A DNA stretch of 64,000 nt, taken from Mugil cephalus. Its lineage: Eukaryota > Chordata > Actinopteri > Mugiliformes > Mugilidae. The position numbers were made by a program, and so were the translations under genes. Under the pieces are notes generated by a model. The model worked only from the letters and a program-made list of their open reading frames with translations. It was not told the DNA's origin and did no database searches. Position 1 is the stretch's first letter; the number at the start of each line of letters is the position of its first letter. Where the stretch lies: positions 20,750,357 through 20,814,356 of the forward strand of contig NC_061789.1 of NCBI RefSeq assembly GCF_022458985.1. Direction: 5' to 3'. Of this stretch, positions 34,250 to 47,075 are shown piece after piece.

Positions 34250-34760
34250 GACTGTTCAGACCTGAAGATCTAATCTGGAAAATCTGACCAGCTTCAGGTA
34301 CGTATGTTCAGACCTGACATTAACATGCGTCTCCAAATTTGTCTCTAGATCTGATCTCAGTTTTGTACTGCGTATGCAAATAAACCCCAACATCATCTTG
34401 GGCGCAGTAGAATATTTGAACAGCTGCCGTCTCTAATGGATCACTATCGCTGCTCCAGAACCGAGCACTGCGCTGTTTTATGTGTGTAGGTCATGACTTT
34501 GGCACACACACACTAAGTTATTATTTATTGATCTCCATCCTGACGTTAGTTAGACCTACAAAAAATTAAGATTATAACTCTGTGAACTGCATTGCGTTCA
34601 TGCTACCAAAGGAATGTGGACACATGTGACCCAGACCACCTCCAAATATGGTCAGAGGTCGGATCTCTCAAATGAGATCTCAATACATCCAGGGAGTATT
34701 CATACCTGTCATTTAGGTGATATTGCCCAGATCGGATCTTAATGCAGAGACACATCTTAG
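34250..34760 (+). repeat. dispersed MITE-like repeat, copy 1
   Basis: Contains GTTCAGACCTGACATTAACA at about 34308 and CGGATCTTAATGCA at about 34733. Related blocks occur at 40615-40775 and, in the opposite orientation, at 46925-47075. It is probably a non-autonomous DNA transposon family. Confidence 0.5.
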
Positions 34761-35677
34761 TGATGTCTTTGACAATTTTGAAAATAAGGGTATGAAATAG
34801 CAGCAACTGAAAAATTAAAGTTGCAACAACTGCTTCCAATGAAAGAGACCATTACTTTGGTGAGGTTATGTCTCACATATTATTATGACATGCATATAGG
34901 TTTGTGGACAGTTAAAATGTCACAGTGGTGTGATTTGTGTAGACAACAACTGAACTTTATCAATGTCCATGGCAAAGTAAGTTCGACTGGTGAAGAAAAA
35001 GCCTTTTAGCCCTTTTTGGTGTGTTCAAAATGCAATAACTGAGGAGCAATTGTAGTTCTAGAACTTTATTTTTGGAGTCTTATTTAGTTCGTAGACCAGG
35101 ATAGGTGCATTCCCAACACAAGAGAAACCTTTAATGACATGAGCACACACTGACAGATCGACAGCAACCGCAGCCTAACATACGACAAAACATAAGCCTT
35201 TGTGAAATTCTAGCGTACAGTTCTTATAGTTTTTCTTAAAAACAAAATGTAGACAAATGGATCGACAATGAAGTTCAAGCTTTATCGAACCTTAGGGCAA
35301 CACTGCTGGACATTGTTGCATGTTGCTATAGCAACTGCCAGCTGGCTATTACATCACATCAGTATTCCTATAGGCAGCTGAAATACAACAAGAAAAATGC
35401 CATGGAAGGTATGTGGTTCAGGGGACCTCAGCGGGCACTGACCACAATCGGTTGGTCTGAAAGCACACAGTGATCACACCCATCTTTGAACTCACCCTTC
35501 ATTTTGATTTCAGCTACACACCTGCTAAGTTTCGTGACTACATTTTGTCTACATTAGTGGTGTATGTCAACACCATTGTGATGACATAAAAAGAAAAACA
35601 CAAGCTGAATACAATTTATGCCACACTACTACGGCAGGTAAATTGTCATTTTGCCTGTTACATCCTAACATGGGACA

Positions 35678-35860
35678 GTAATTCAATTCAATTTTATTTA
35701 CAATAATAACAAGAGCAAGCATGAAGGCAACAGTGGCAAGGAACAACTCCGTATTAACAGGAAGAAACCTTGAGCAGAACTCAGCTCATATGGATCTGCC
35801 TAAGGCTGGCCAGGCTGAGACAGAAAAGAGCGAGCAGCAGGAGTAAGAGAAACACACCAC
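35678..35860 (+). repeat. teleost interspersed repeat fragment
   Basis: Starts AATTCAATTCAATTTTATTT and includes AACAGGAAGAAACCTTGAGC, two phrases characteristic of a very common fish dispersed repeat. The copy is internally deleted. Confidence 0.55.
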
Positions 35861-37530
35861 CTGACCGAAGAGAATCTAAAAACCAATATGGTTTTAGGGA
35901 GCCTGACACTGTGCCAATGTGTTTATCACAAGTGACAAATGAGGCACACACATTCACACATTGTATAATACATTTCATCTATTCGTCCATTTGTTCTCAG
36001 ACCACACTCGCCTTTCCATTCAGGGGTCATTCACAAGTAGGCCAAGGATGGTGTTACCATAGCAACTGAGCAGAGAGAACAGCACAAATTTAAGGGAAAG
36101 GGGAAGAAGAAGAAATAACAAGAAAGAAAAAACATATCCATGAATATGGTGGATATACTCCCTACCAAGCAATTTGACCTGAATTTTATTTATAAACCTA
36201 TGGTGCAGTTGATCAGTTTCCTCTTGGACAATAAAGGTGAGCGTTGTCATATAGATCAGCTTCTTATATTTAGTGACTGCATGGCCTTTGACCACACTCC
36301 TCTATTTTATGTACACACCCACCAATGTATAGATAGTGAGAACACCTTTTACTCTTATCCAGTGATAAGTTAATCAGAACTCACCCATGACTATTCCAAT
36401 AGATATAGGTCTGGGTAACAGACTAATAAAATATTGCTTTAGGAATATGGGAAATAAAAGACACAGGTAACAAGCAAGTGGCAGAGGGTAAATAATAAGA
36501 CTAACTTACTTCAGTCTGCAACATTATTTGGGAAACCAAAGACTCTCCATATAAGCATGCAGCTACTGGTAAGCTAGTGTCTATCATACATACACCTGTA
36601 TGTTGTTAAACAAATATGTTTCCAAATACTATGGCGAAGGTAATGGAATAAACCAATACATCAAGTTTTACGTCTATGAAGTCGGGGATGGAAAACAGCA
36701 GGGACAGAATGCTAAATAACGGGCCTCAACATGAATACTTGGATAAAGACACTAGACGGATGGACACCACTGCTTTTTGTCTACAACACACACTCATATC
36801 AGTACCATAAGGACTACAAGTACATAGACATCTGTCGGGGAGTAGGACGTTTACCAGACGCGGTGAACAAAACGATAAACTGCAAAATAATGCTGCTGGG
36901 TAGCGACCATCGTCGAGGAGCCAAAATCCTAACGTTAGGCCACAGGGCATAGATTATTGCCTTGGTTTCGCAATGGACGTCAGTGCCGTATAACAAAACA
37001 GAAAGCAAACAAAAATGAAGGCATTTTGTTGCCAAATCACGGTAGAAATCTGAGGGAAATGAACGCCAGACTTCTGTTATCTGCACAAGTGAGTGCATTC
37101 TTAGCAAATCGCCTCAATCTGAGTGTGCGCCATCATCACCGTGACGGCGTCACCGTCTCACACAACAGAAGACAGTCGACGAGCGCACTAGCAGTAGATG
37201 CTCAACGCGGTGGTCCCACAAATCATTTATTGGACTATATGTAGCATAGTTGTGGCCCACAGTGGATGAAAGAGACAAGGGGCGTCAGACAGATACACAA
37301 TGTAGGTGCGGTTATTGTGTCTTTTGATAGACAACTGCCAACTAGCTTTAGCTAGCATGCTAGCCGCTCAGAACAGGCCGCCGTGCAGGAGAACGGTGTC
37401 AGTGTGCGCCGGGCATCAGTGCTACCTCTTAAGCCTTTACGCCGATGTTACCGTGTCTCTTGCCGTCTACTCATTCAGCTTACTGTGGCAACATGAGTGG
37501 CAGAATAATGTCTGAAACAACGGCGTTTAC

Positions 37531-37650
37531 CTGGGTTTATCAGGTTGCCAGGGCGCGCGGGATCTTTCTCTCCGAGGATCCTGAACACCTCTCGTTGTCG
37601 ATTACGTCACGCGTAAGTCTTCAGTTGAGGACGTAAAAAGTGTGTCACGG
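37531..37650 (-). promoter_or_regulatory. brd4: candidate brd4 promoter and non-coding exon 1
   Basis: On the minus strand a strong donor (CCCAG then gtaaac) lies at 37531/37530 and is preceded by CpG-containing sequence. A CRE-like TGACGTAA is present near 37603. Nothing coding is visible, consistent with a non-coding first exon as in human BRD4. The start site and the link to the 22204 acceptor are inferred. Confidence 0.35.
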
Positions 37651-38333
37651 TCGGCGGTCGGGAAATTGCATGACATTCTACTGGACTGTGTTAAAAAAAA
37701 AAAAAAATCACAAAAAATTGATTACCTATTATTTTAAAATCAGATATAACTACATAAACTACACACAGAAACAGAACATGACTTTTATTTTTTGCTATTT
37801 TACCAATACAAAAATAGAACTGCTGGATTTGTTCACAAAAGTGCCAATGCTCAACTTTAGACTTCGTTTGCTTTTAAATATTGAGTTGCAATATACAACC
37901 TAAAGTGACTCAAATAACTACCCTAACACACAATGCTTATCTATCGGATGTATTTAATATTATATGTGAAATAATAATAAGAGACCGGCTAGAAAATCAG
38001 GATTGAGAGTCGTTGTAGAGATTGTTGTTTTGTTTTGTGGTAGTATTAATGTTTGATCAACTAACATTCACTGTGGTAGATTGTGCTCATAATTACAGCA
38101 AATATTGGCTAAAATGCAGACATTACATCTGGACAAAAGCAATGATTTGGAGCCCCTCAGTGGACAACCGCGGTTCAAAATGTATTTACTAAACCAACGT
38201 TTGATTCAAAGTGACATTCAAATTTTGAAACAATTGTTTATTTTATCAAGATGCGTTGTGTATATGAACAAAACTGCCATATAGTTGTCGATTTTCTACC
38301 GTCTAAAAAAAGTAGTTATTTACAGCACGATTG

Positions 38334-38366
38334 ACGCATGCGCCCCGACGGTAGAAACCCGGAAGT
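38334..38366 (+). promoter_or_regulatory. pet100: pet100 promoter: NRF1-like and ETS-like sites
   Basis: ACGCATGCGC at 38334-38343 is close to the NRF1 palindrome, and CCGGAAGT at 38359-38366 matches an ETS/GABP site. They lie 70-100 bp upstream of the pet100 ATG. Paired NRF1 and GABP sites are common in promoters of nuclear genes for respiratory-chain biogenesis. Confidence 0.6.
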
Positions 38367-38436
38367 AGTCTGAAGGTCTTGCTATGGTTGAACTTTAGGT
38401 AACGTTTTACTACTGCATGTGCGTAATCGATGTAAA

Positions 38437-39195
38437 ATGGGTGTTAAAATAGAGGTATTTAGGGTAAGTACAGCATATTTTAAATACTTTTCACACACAT
38501 TCGATATATATTTATCGTTGTCATGGTTTAAAATTGCTGTAATCTTTTCGTTTTCGATCTAGCTAGTCAGTATCATTAGGCTAACACGATAGTTTAGTTT
38601 AGTGAAGTGACTGGTTGGTGTATTTATTTTTGTTTTGAGCAGATGGTGTTATATCTGTCCTTCCCTGTGACCATGTTTTGGATATCAAACCAAGCGGAGT
38701 ACTTTGAAGAATACATAGTTAAGAGGAAGGTCAGCAAAACTTAACTCGTTTTCAATCGTACACATTACTCTACTCAGTGTGGCATAGTTTGCTAACAAAT
38801 GCTTTTTTTCTCGGTTCCATGATGTCCATGTATACGATATTCAGAGGGAAATCTTCCCTCCTGACGAGGGATTGCAGGTAAGTGTAATACACAGAAATCA
38901 CACTGTCCATTACTGTATCATTCTGAAATAAACGGAAGAATAGCACAATTAAACCGCATGCAAGTTAACAGAGTTTTTCTGTGTAATACTGTTCTCCCCT
39001 CTATTAACAAATGCGTGTTTTAATGGAATGGAATGTGTTCAGTACTATTGCCGTACAGGACCATTTTGTGATGATAATATTGGTATCTACTGGGTTTACT
39101 TTCAGAGGAAAGAGCTGGAGGACTTCAAAGAGCGAATGCGGGCTCGAAAGGAGCAGCGGATGTTAAAAAATTTGTCTGCCCAATCTGAGAATTGA
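38437..39195 (+). CDS. pet100: PET100 cytochrome c oxidase chaperone
   Basis: Four exons: 38437-38463, 38643-38729, 38845-38877 and 39106-39195, all joining in phase 0. They give 78 aa plus stop; human PET100 has 73. The protein starts MGVKIEVFR, then has a hydrophobic segment (about residues 10-25, MVLYLSFPVTMFWISN) serving as a membrane anchor. The rest is a highly charged tail with FEEY, FPPDEG and KERMRARKEQRM. This matches the PET100 layout: an inner-membrane-anchored factor needed for complex IV assembly. The exons are too short for simple ORF scans. Polyadenylation signals follow at 39602-39607 and 39719-39724. In human, PET100 neighbours PCP2 and STXBP2, as here. Confidence 0.93.
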
Positions 39196-41965
39196 GGATT
39201 ATGTTTTGAAGAAACGCATGCATCCTCTCCATCACTAATGTAGGATTATCTGGCAAGATTATTGTTTTCATTTGTTGGCAGAAGAAAACTTGTTGGACTT
39301 GAGTAAGAGCACATCACTTCAGAACTCTGCCTAATCTTATTCCCAATATTTCTTTCTACTCTTGTTTCATTTCCACATTTTTTTCAAATTTTTTTCACCA
39401 CACTTTTATTTGCTGAGTTTCTGGGGTTACACTGTCATGAAATATAGATTTGTGTATTCAGTTGGTGTAATGTAATTTTGATTTATTTTGTATAAGATTT
39501 ATTCGCCTTGAATTTGTTCATGCACATTATATCACGGGGTGAAGCACACTCACCCCAGTGAAAAATAATTTATTAGAAATATTGCATTTAGCCTGTGTTA
39601 AAATAAAGTAACTTTAGCTTTTGGGGTGTCCCATTGAAAAGTACATTTTATATCGGCTGATTTACTTGCTCCAGTAGGCTTCTTTGCAATGTTGGTTGTA
39701 ACCTATATCAATATCTGCAATAAAGTTGGTTTTATATGAAGTCATTCTTCTCATGAGACCCACAGCCTCATTTCATTTAAATGTAATCCTAAAAACTTCA
39801 ATCAAACACCAGTTCCCAGTTGCTTCTTTCTCAAGAATAGAATTAATTACTACATCATGTACGTACCCCCCATATTACTTCAGAAGGAGGTATGGTTCCC
39901 TTGAAAGAGAAAACAATAAGTAATAACATCAGAACAAAGATATGGACTCAAAGTTCTGAGATAAATCGATGAATGAATATTTAAAAGACACAAAATGTAG
40001 CTTTTCAAGGGAGAATTATGCACTGATTATGTTGTGTCTGTCATTAACTAAAATTACATGACATAATTAAATGACACATTCAGCAATTCCATGGCTTATT
40101 TTTCACCTCTGAAGTCTTTTTGGAATACAACTGACCATTTTAAAATAAAGAAATACCTCTCAGACAGACCTATTGTCATGGGTATAATCGTGGGATCTGG
40201 AAAAGTGTGAAAGGTTGATCTTGGGAAAAAAGAGTACATAGGTACTGTGGCACCAAAAGCCTTGAACTCCCTGTATTCAGGCGACAGTGGCAAGGAAAAA
40301 AATCTGTTTAAAATTTTTAACTGATTGCACCTCATAATATGTTTACTTGTCTGATCAAACAAAATGAGGTCTTCATGGCAATTTCAATAAATGAACACAC
40401 ATGTTGTTAGCCTAATAGTATAATTGTCGTTTTTTGACTTACTGCTATATCAATAAAATGTCAATGTGCTTGCTGGAAATTGTGTATTCAGTTAAAATAT
40501 GATTCAGGGAATTATGCTATAAGGCCTGAAAGAAATAAAAGGCAGGTTTATACAAAAGGGGCAATCATTCAAAGCAATGTGATGTGAGATTACTGAGGGC
40601 AGTAGATTTACCTTGGTCCCGTTCAGACCTCGCATTAACATCCGTCCTGGGAAATCCTATCGCAACCAGCACGCATCCTGAATGAAGTACAGGTGTGAGC
40701 ACATGCAGGGTGCATTGAGATTGCATTTAAGAGATCCAGTGTCTGACCACATTTGAAGGTAGTCTATTCTCTTAGTTAGCTGAAGGTATAGAGAGTGTTT
40801 TATTTTGCGATTGTTCGAACAGTGTTTGCAGGAGATTTTAATCTTGCACATCTCAAACATGGAATGATTTTTTTTTATCGACAGAGAAGGAACCTCTCTA
40901 CTTTATTAATACCATGTCTTTCCTATTGCTGCACTGCAGGGAGAGACATATCCCACAATCCCTCCTGCAGACATGGGGTGATTCACAGCAGTTTAACAGG
41001 CAATGAGCTTATGTTGCAATTGCAATTTTCTGTAATGCTTAGGCCTACATTAGCTAGAGACATTCATTTTATTTAATATCCATTCAAGAGCCATTGTTTC
41101 ACTTTAGTGTTATAACATCTATTCAGATATTTGTTGGTGTGGTGTGTTTTCATATAGGACCAGGACACTCCTCATTCGTGTAACATCAACCCCATCGACA
41201 GGAGTGAGATAAACATTTCAATCTCCAAATATCATTATCAAAATAAAATCATACCTGGGGCCACGTAATTAGGACATAAACTATGTTTGTAGTTGAAGGT
41301 ATAAGCACAATATAATTGGCTTGCTACGATACATGAGCATCTGTTCTAATGTATTTATGACAGCTAATCAGGCTTAGCAGAGCTGGGTCATCACATAGTG
41401 TTGTGAGTGTGTATCCAGGGTTTGCCAAGACAGGGGAGCACGCAAGTATTCTGCTATGTTGATCAGCTTTTTTCTTAATAATTTAGCAGGCTTATAGTCT
41501 GAAAATACATTCATGGGATTAATTGGTTCATTGTCCAACATAACCAAAAGGGTAAGTTTTATATTTTATTACAATATATTGTCTGAATTTTTATTATTGT
41601 ATGTTTGTTGTATGCTAAGAACACGGGCGATATAGGCTGATTAGTTTTGTTCAGCCTGTTTAGAATTAAAAAAAAAAAAAAACTTTAAAAGCTGTATTTT
41701 TGTCAAGAGCCAGATAGCCAAGAAGTACTGTTACTAGTTGTCATTAGGGATGTGTGTATTGACCCAGAAATATCAATACTTCCGACCTAGACGTATGTTT
41801 TTAGAATCGATCGTCGCATCAAAATATCGATACCAACTCCACTTTCCTGAGAAATATTAATACTTTTATGATACTGAATCTGTGATCAATTCTAAAAAAG
41901 TAAGAAGCATGGAGAGGGAGCACAGGGAAAAGCCCACACACCTGAGACAGATGTCTATGATGGTT
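39196..41965. other. pet100 3' UTR and intergenic DNA
   Basis: AT-rich sequence with pet100 polyadenylation signals at its start and no credible coding exon on either strand. It contains one copy of the MITE-like repeat (40615-40775). Confidence 0.5.
40615..40775 (+). repeat. dispersed MITE-like repeat, copy 2
   Basis: GTTCAGACCTCGCATTAACA near 40620, then a degenerate interior with GGTGTGAGCACATGC. It is related to the 34250 and 46925 copies but more diverged. Confidence 0.4.
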
Positions 41966-42185
41966 GTGTTGATTCTTTTCTTAAGACAAGGGGAATAGGT
42001 GAGATTTTAAATACCTGACATGGTGGATCCTGGGGGATCTGTCAGATCCATCAGGTCCATCATGCCTACAGGACATGTCACATCTACTAGATGACGCCTC
42101 TGAAGAACACTGCAGGTGACAGTCGAAACATGTCAGGTATTTAAAATCTTACCTATTCCCCTTGTCTTTATAACAGAATCAACAC
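41966..42185. mobile_element. MITE-like element with ~55-bp terminal inverted repeats
   Basis: Left arm 41968-42022 and right arm 42129-42183 are inverted copies agreeing at about 51 of 55 positions, with a few more matching outer bases. The loop is about 106 nt. There is no coding capacity. The structure fits a short non-autonomous DNA transposon and would fold into a long hairpin in RNA. A clear target-site duplication was not found. Confidence 0.65.
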
Positions 42186-42603
42186 TACTATTGAAGACCA
42201 CTTTGTCCGGTCAAACGAATTATATCGAAGTCAGAGGGACTGCTCTTATTTTCATTTTCATTTGATGTTGTTGTTTTGTTTTTTAAAAATGTTATTTGCT
42301 CAGATTTTCAGTTGACTTACTGATTTGCACTGCTTGTCTTTAATTGCTGTGATTCAAGAGAAGTCTGATGTTTGACAGCTTGTTTAATTCTTATACAGAG
42401 GTATAAAACACATTTTTCGTAATTACATTCACAAATGTTCATTGTAAATGCCATCATTTTCAAATGTAGACATCTAAAAGTGTTGATATTAGCCTATTAT
42501 TTGGTATCAGATCGAAAGGAAAGATGGCGGTATTGCACATCTCTAAGTGACATAAACCTTCATAGTATGATAGGCCAATCTTGGGGGGTTCCATCTCTGT
42601 AGG

Positions 42604-45600
42604 ATGATGCCAACCTTCACTCCACACGTACCGGTTCCATCGCCCTCCTATTCCCAAGCCAGAGAGAACCTGGTGAAGGCGATCCCCCCCAAGCTCCTTT
42701 GCCTGCTGGCATGTGGAGGAAAAGATTGTCGCTATGAGGGACCGGAGTGCTGGAAATTAAGTCAACAAGTTATTCGAGGCCTTTTCTCCTCCTGGTGAGA
42801 CTATTTGGCAGGTGTCTCATTAATGTTTTGTTTCTGTGATATGTGTGTGATAACCTTTATTGATTATGAAATGTCTTCCCATCCCAGGGTGACGGATGAT
42901 ATAATTGCCATGGCACGACCATCCAACCATCTAATTGAGAAGTACAACATTATAGATCAGTTTCAAAGGTAACTGCTGCTCAGTACCATTCTCATGTTGG
43001 GTGCAAATATTCACGGTAATTGTGTGATTTCAGCAATTATGTGTGATCACTGTTTCATTTTTCAACCACCTGTATACATAATAAGTGGAAAACAATATTA
43101 AGATCATAAATGGTTAAAACAGCCTTTTAAGTATTAAATTTGTTAAAATTAGAAAAAGACATCTCAAATAATTGGTATTTAATGTCATTGAACCATGTTA
43201 AATGAAGTCTATGTTGTGGACATGTAATTTATTAAATTAGATATTTTACTCATATTACTCATACTTGTGACTTCTCCCAGGTTAAACATCAGAACCATCA
43301 TCAACATGCAGCTCCCAGGAGAGCATGCTCACTGTGGACCTCCTCTAGACCCAGAAAGTGGTTTCACATACTCTCCACAGACCTTCATGGACAATGACAG
43401 TGAGTTCCTGACACACTGCACACAACACAAATTTCATTGCATTTTAAAACTAAATAGTTAAACCAGCAGTTCTTTGTTGAATCTGTACCAAGTCAATGTA
43501 TAAATAAACAGAAAATAGTTAAGGCTGTGAAAAAACATTATGCATTCTCACATGTTCTCACCATGACTACACATTACGCAAAATACATTGGTGTATTCAT
43601 ATATCTACGTGTATTTATTTGCAGTTTACTTTTACAACTTTGGGATGCCAGATTTTGCCGTGTCATCTCTTGTTGGCATAATTGATGGTGTGAAAGTTCT
43701 GGACTTTGCAGTGAAGGAAGGGAGGGTGGCTGTGCACTGCCATGCGGGTCTTGGCAGGACAGGTGAGGTCACCATATATGCGTTACCCACAGTTCAAATA
43801 TTGTGACCATCAGCTTGTGTACACTTAGCATGTTTGCTGTCTCTGCTTTGTTCTTGCTAATCAACAGGTGTCCTGATAGCCTGCTACTTGATCTACACCT
43901 TGCGCATCAGCCCAAGTGAGGCTGTCCATTATGTGCGGATTAAACGGCCTCGTTCTATTCAAACCCGAGCGCAGATAAGCCAGGTGTTTGACTTTGCTCG
44001 TCTGCTTGGCACACAGCTGGTTCAGTACCCAGACCTCAGCCTGCGGCATGGAGCCCATTTCACCCTGCAGCAGTACCTGAACCGACAAGCACTACTGCTG
44101 CATGGCCAGGAGGCACGCAATCTCAGACAAACACCCAAGGTCAGGATTTTGTCATTATATTACGTAAGCAAGTGTTATACCTTACTGTACTGAAGAACAA
44201 TTAACCTTCTCCTCCTTTCTGACCTCCTCTTGCTCATGTGATTAGGTGGTGTACCTCCTGTGTGTCCGTCTCTCCTGCTTAGCCCTGGGTCTCCCGTCTC
44301 CTCCAGAGGTTCATTCTGAGCTTGAGAAGAGGGCAGCAATCAGGGCCCTGGGCAGGACTGTGAAAGAGACCCTCGTGGCCAAGCAGTACCTGCCCTTGCT
44401 GGGGCAAGTCCACAAGGGCTCATGGACAGGCTCAGGGTCAGTATCCTCCTGGGATGAGCCACTGGGATTCTTCGAGAGGAAAAGAGAAGTGTTGCTGGAC
44501 AAACGCAGCTACAGTGACTCTGACCTCAGCAAGCTCACAGTAAATGAAATCTCACATCATACATTCGCAATTATATAGATATTCTGACTGCCCTCTGTAT
44601 TATAAGACTATTATAAGACTGTTTATATCTTATAACTTTTGTTGATTTCTGTCCTGGAGGACCAGGAGCTGAATCCATACAGCACTACACCACTTGGAAA
44701 TGAGAAGAACTGGTGTGTACAGGATCGGATAAGGGCTAATCTGAGACCAGTTAGTCCGGTCTTTGCTACATATTCTTCAGGTCATCACACTACAAACAAG
44801 GAATCTCATACACTTAGTTTCCCAAACATGAGAACAAGCAGCAGCTGTGCTAACAAATCAAAGTGTACAACTAAAAAGGCACTTCCCAAATACAGCTCCA
44901 ATATTGAGGTAATATATGCTTATTAATAAATAATAACAATATAATCTTAAAGTATTGCTATCAATGCCTTAAACTTTCTGTCCCCTGTCACATGAAGTTG
45001 TGCAGGCAACCGCATAATCCAGGCTCCGCCTCAATGGCCCGTCCCGTTGCTAAGGCAATGGCAGAGCAGGGTCCTCCAGGGGAAACCATTCTGCAAAGGT
45101 CGGCTCTAATGCAGGTACTAGTTAAGTGTGGTTTTACATCAGAACACGTCACTTTCACTTTAAAGCCACTGAATTATTACTGCCCTTCACCTTTTCAACA
45201 GGAGGAACTGAACAGCAGTGATTGTGGCTGGGCTCTGCTAGTCACAGAATCAGATCCTCATGTTCTCAGTTGTCTCTTATGGACCTGGTTGGAGAGGTTA
45301 AGGGTCAGTTGCATTGGAATTATTGGAATTTCAGATCAAACTCCCCATGCAGTGGAAAACATGTCTTTCTCAGTCCCATTCTTTTCCGACTTCAACTAGG
45401 AGCCTGTTCTGAGTGCTGAGGATGTAGAAAAGCTGAGTATTGGAGGAAGCAGCAGAAAACCTCTCAATGTGCTCAAGAAGGTAAGGACGAATGTGACAAT
45501 AGCATCTTTGTCTCTTTAATATCCTTAAAAAGTTTGTATTGCTTGGAAAAGGGTAAAATGTAATTTGAAATATTACATCATACAGCCACAGAGACACACC

Positions 45601-45927
45601 ATCTATTGCCTCCTGAGCTGCATGAGTACAGTAGCCAATCTGTGTCCACACAGAGAGGATGCAATGCTCCAACGACTGATGCAGGCACTTACAAGGGTAA
45701 GACAGATTGGAAATATGGTGAGAAAAGCACAAGCACAAGGGCTATAGCCTAAATTGCATGATTGTTTGTTGTTGTTTATTTGTTTTGTTTTTTTAACCCT
45801 ACAGCGCCCTCAAGAGGAGATTGGGAGCCTCGCACCTTTGATGAAAGTATTGAAGGCCAGTATGGGAGAAACCTTCCATAACCACAGATACCTCACAAGA
45901 GCCTGCAGCACCAATGCTCCACTTTGA
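42604..45927 (+). CDS. ptpdc1: PTPDC1-like dual-specificity protein phosphatase
   Basis: Twelve exons: 42604-42794, 42888-42968, 43281-43399, 43625-43762, 43868-44139, 44246-44539, 44666-44908 (start may be 44660), 44998-45114, 45202-45303, 45400-45480, 45586-45696, 45805-45927. They give about 623 aa in continuous phase; human PTPDC1 is longer. ATG 42604 directly follows an acceptor (ctgtag), so an upstream coding exon is possible. The N-terminal part has the ACGG and YEGP motifs of the family, then the phosphatase domain with signature HCHAGLGRTG (Cys169, Arg175) and KRPRSIQTR downstream. The C-terminal part matches PTPDC1 (LSCLLWTWLERL, then HTIYCLLSCM), so this is not just a phosphatase-domain match. 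The middle region is shorter and diverged. Human PTPDC1 has been linked to cilia and centrosome function. Polyadenylation signals lie at 45947-45952 and 46239-46244. Confidence 0.9.
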
Positions 45928-46924
45928 AGAGGAGAGGCCATATCATAATAAAAAGCTAATGGAACATTATTTTTTTCTTAAAGGCCAGCGTTTCATCCTG
46001 GTACTTGTGTGAGAATTATTTGGCAAAATAAGATTTCAATTTCAATTGGGGAAAAACTAAACAAACAAACAACTAAAAATCATTAGAGTGTGTTTCAGTT
46101 TTTGTGAAACTTCAGTCAAGATTATACATCTGAAGTCTCAATCCATGGGTCATTTTTAATGTATCAGAAGTACACATAGACATGGAATCACAGCAGTTAT
46201 CTTTATACTGAGCATGTATTTATTTTCTAGATATAGAAAATAAAGTTCCAAAGACATCGACTGTGAACTTCCATTTGTGATATTTTTGTTCATACACAGC
46301 AAAATCAGCATACCCAAATCAACACCATCAAGTTAATGTCAACACTTTTAAAGTGCCTATATGGGTCCTCATCACAGAGTATTAATTTGCCTCTTGTGCT
46401 GGTATGTTAACACTCCCAGTGTGTTATAATTGACTCTTTTTATAGTTAAAATTTAACACTTCTCACCACTAACTCATAGTGTTAATTGTTAACTACTACA
46501 GGCGTTTACTCCATATTTACACAGTATGGTATAAACATTTATTTTGGTTACCTGTTACATGTAAAATAAATTATGATTAAATAAAGAGGTCATGTTAAGC
46601 TTAAAACATTTACTTTAAAATGCACCACAGTAACAAATACAAAATACATTTAAATCATATAACTATCTGTATAACATACATTAGATGCTACTTTACATTA
46701 AACTTTCCAGATACTTTGTTCCCAAACATCAGGTAAAATGAGAGAGAATGAGTAGCTGCTACAGCAGATGTTAAACTGTCTCCAGCCTCCACGCATGATT
46801 GGCCTCAGGGTCATAGTAGAATTCCTGCTAATAGAAACACAAATTGTTCTTGGTTCTGCAGCAGCAGTAGAGATCCGTTAGACTCAACAGACAATAGATA
46901 AATATTCTACTGGACCCCAGATGA

Positions 46925-47075
46925 TGTCTGGGTTTATTTGCATACAGAGTGCGGAACTGAGATGGAATCAGGGGAAGCATTTGGAGACGCATGTTAATGT
47001 CAGGTCTGACCACACTTAAAGATGGTCACTTGCGAGCCAATAGCCCACATCGGATCTTAATGCAAGAGGCCCTAG
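46925..47075 (-). repeat. dispersed MITE-like repeat, copy 3 (inverted)
   Basis: Read on the minus strand, about 46984-47012 nearly repeats the ACCTGACATTAACATGCGTC block of the 34.3 kb copy. A CGGATCTTAATGCA block lies at about 47053 on the plus strand. Confidence 0.5.

Larger units (their letters stand above)
22205..37530 (-). other. brd4: probable brd4 intron 1, no gene recognised
   Basis: About 15 kb without a convincing coding exon on either strand. It holds several repeat fragments (listed separately), a poly-G run near 23418, CA-rich sequence near 29825-29850 and a C/T-rich stretch near 30.84-31.06 kb. Assigning it to brd4 depends on the candidate first exon at about 37.53 kb. If transcription starts closer, part of it is intergenic. 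Confidence 0.4.

Noticed and set aside
36957-37244. 95-codon plus-strand frame near the candidate brd4 promoter
   Set aside because: No recognised domain; it lies in a region with CpGs that lengthen chance frames.
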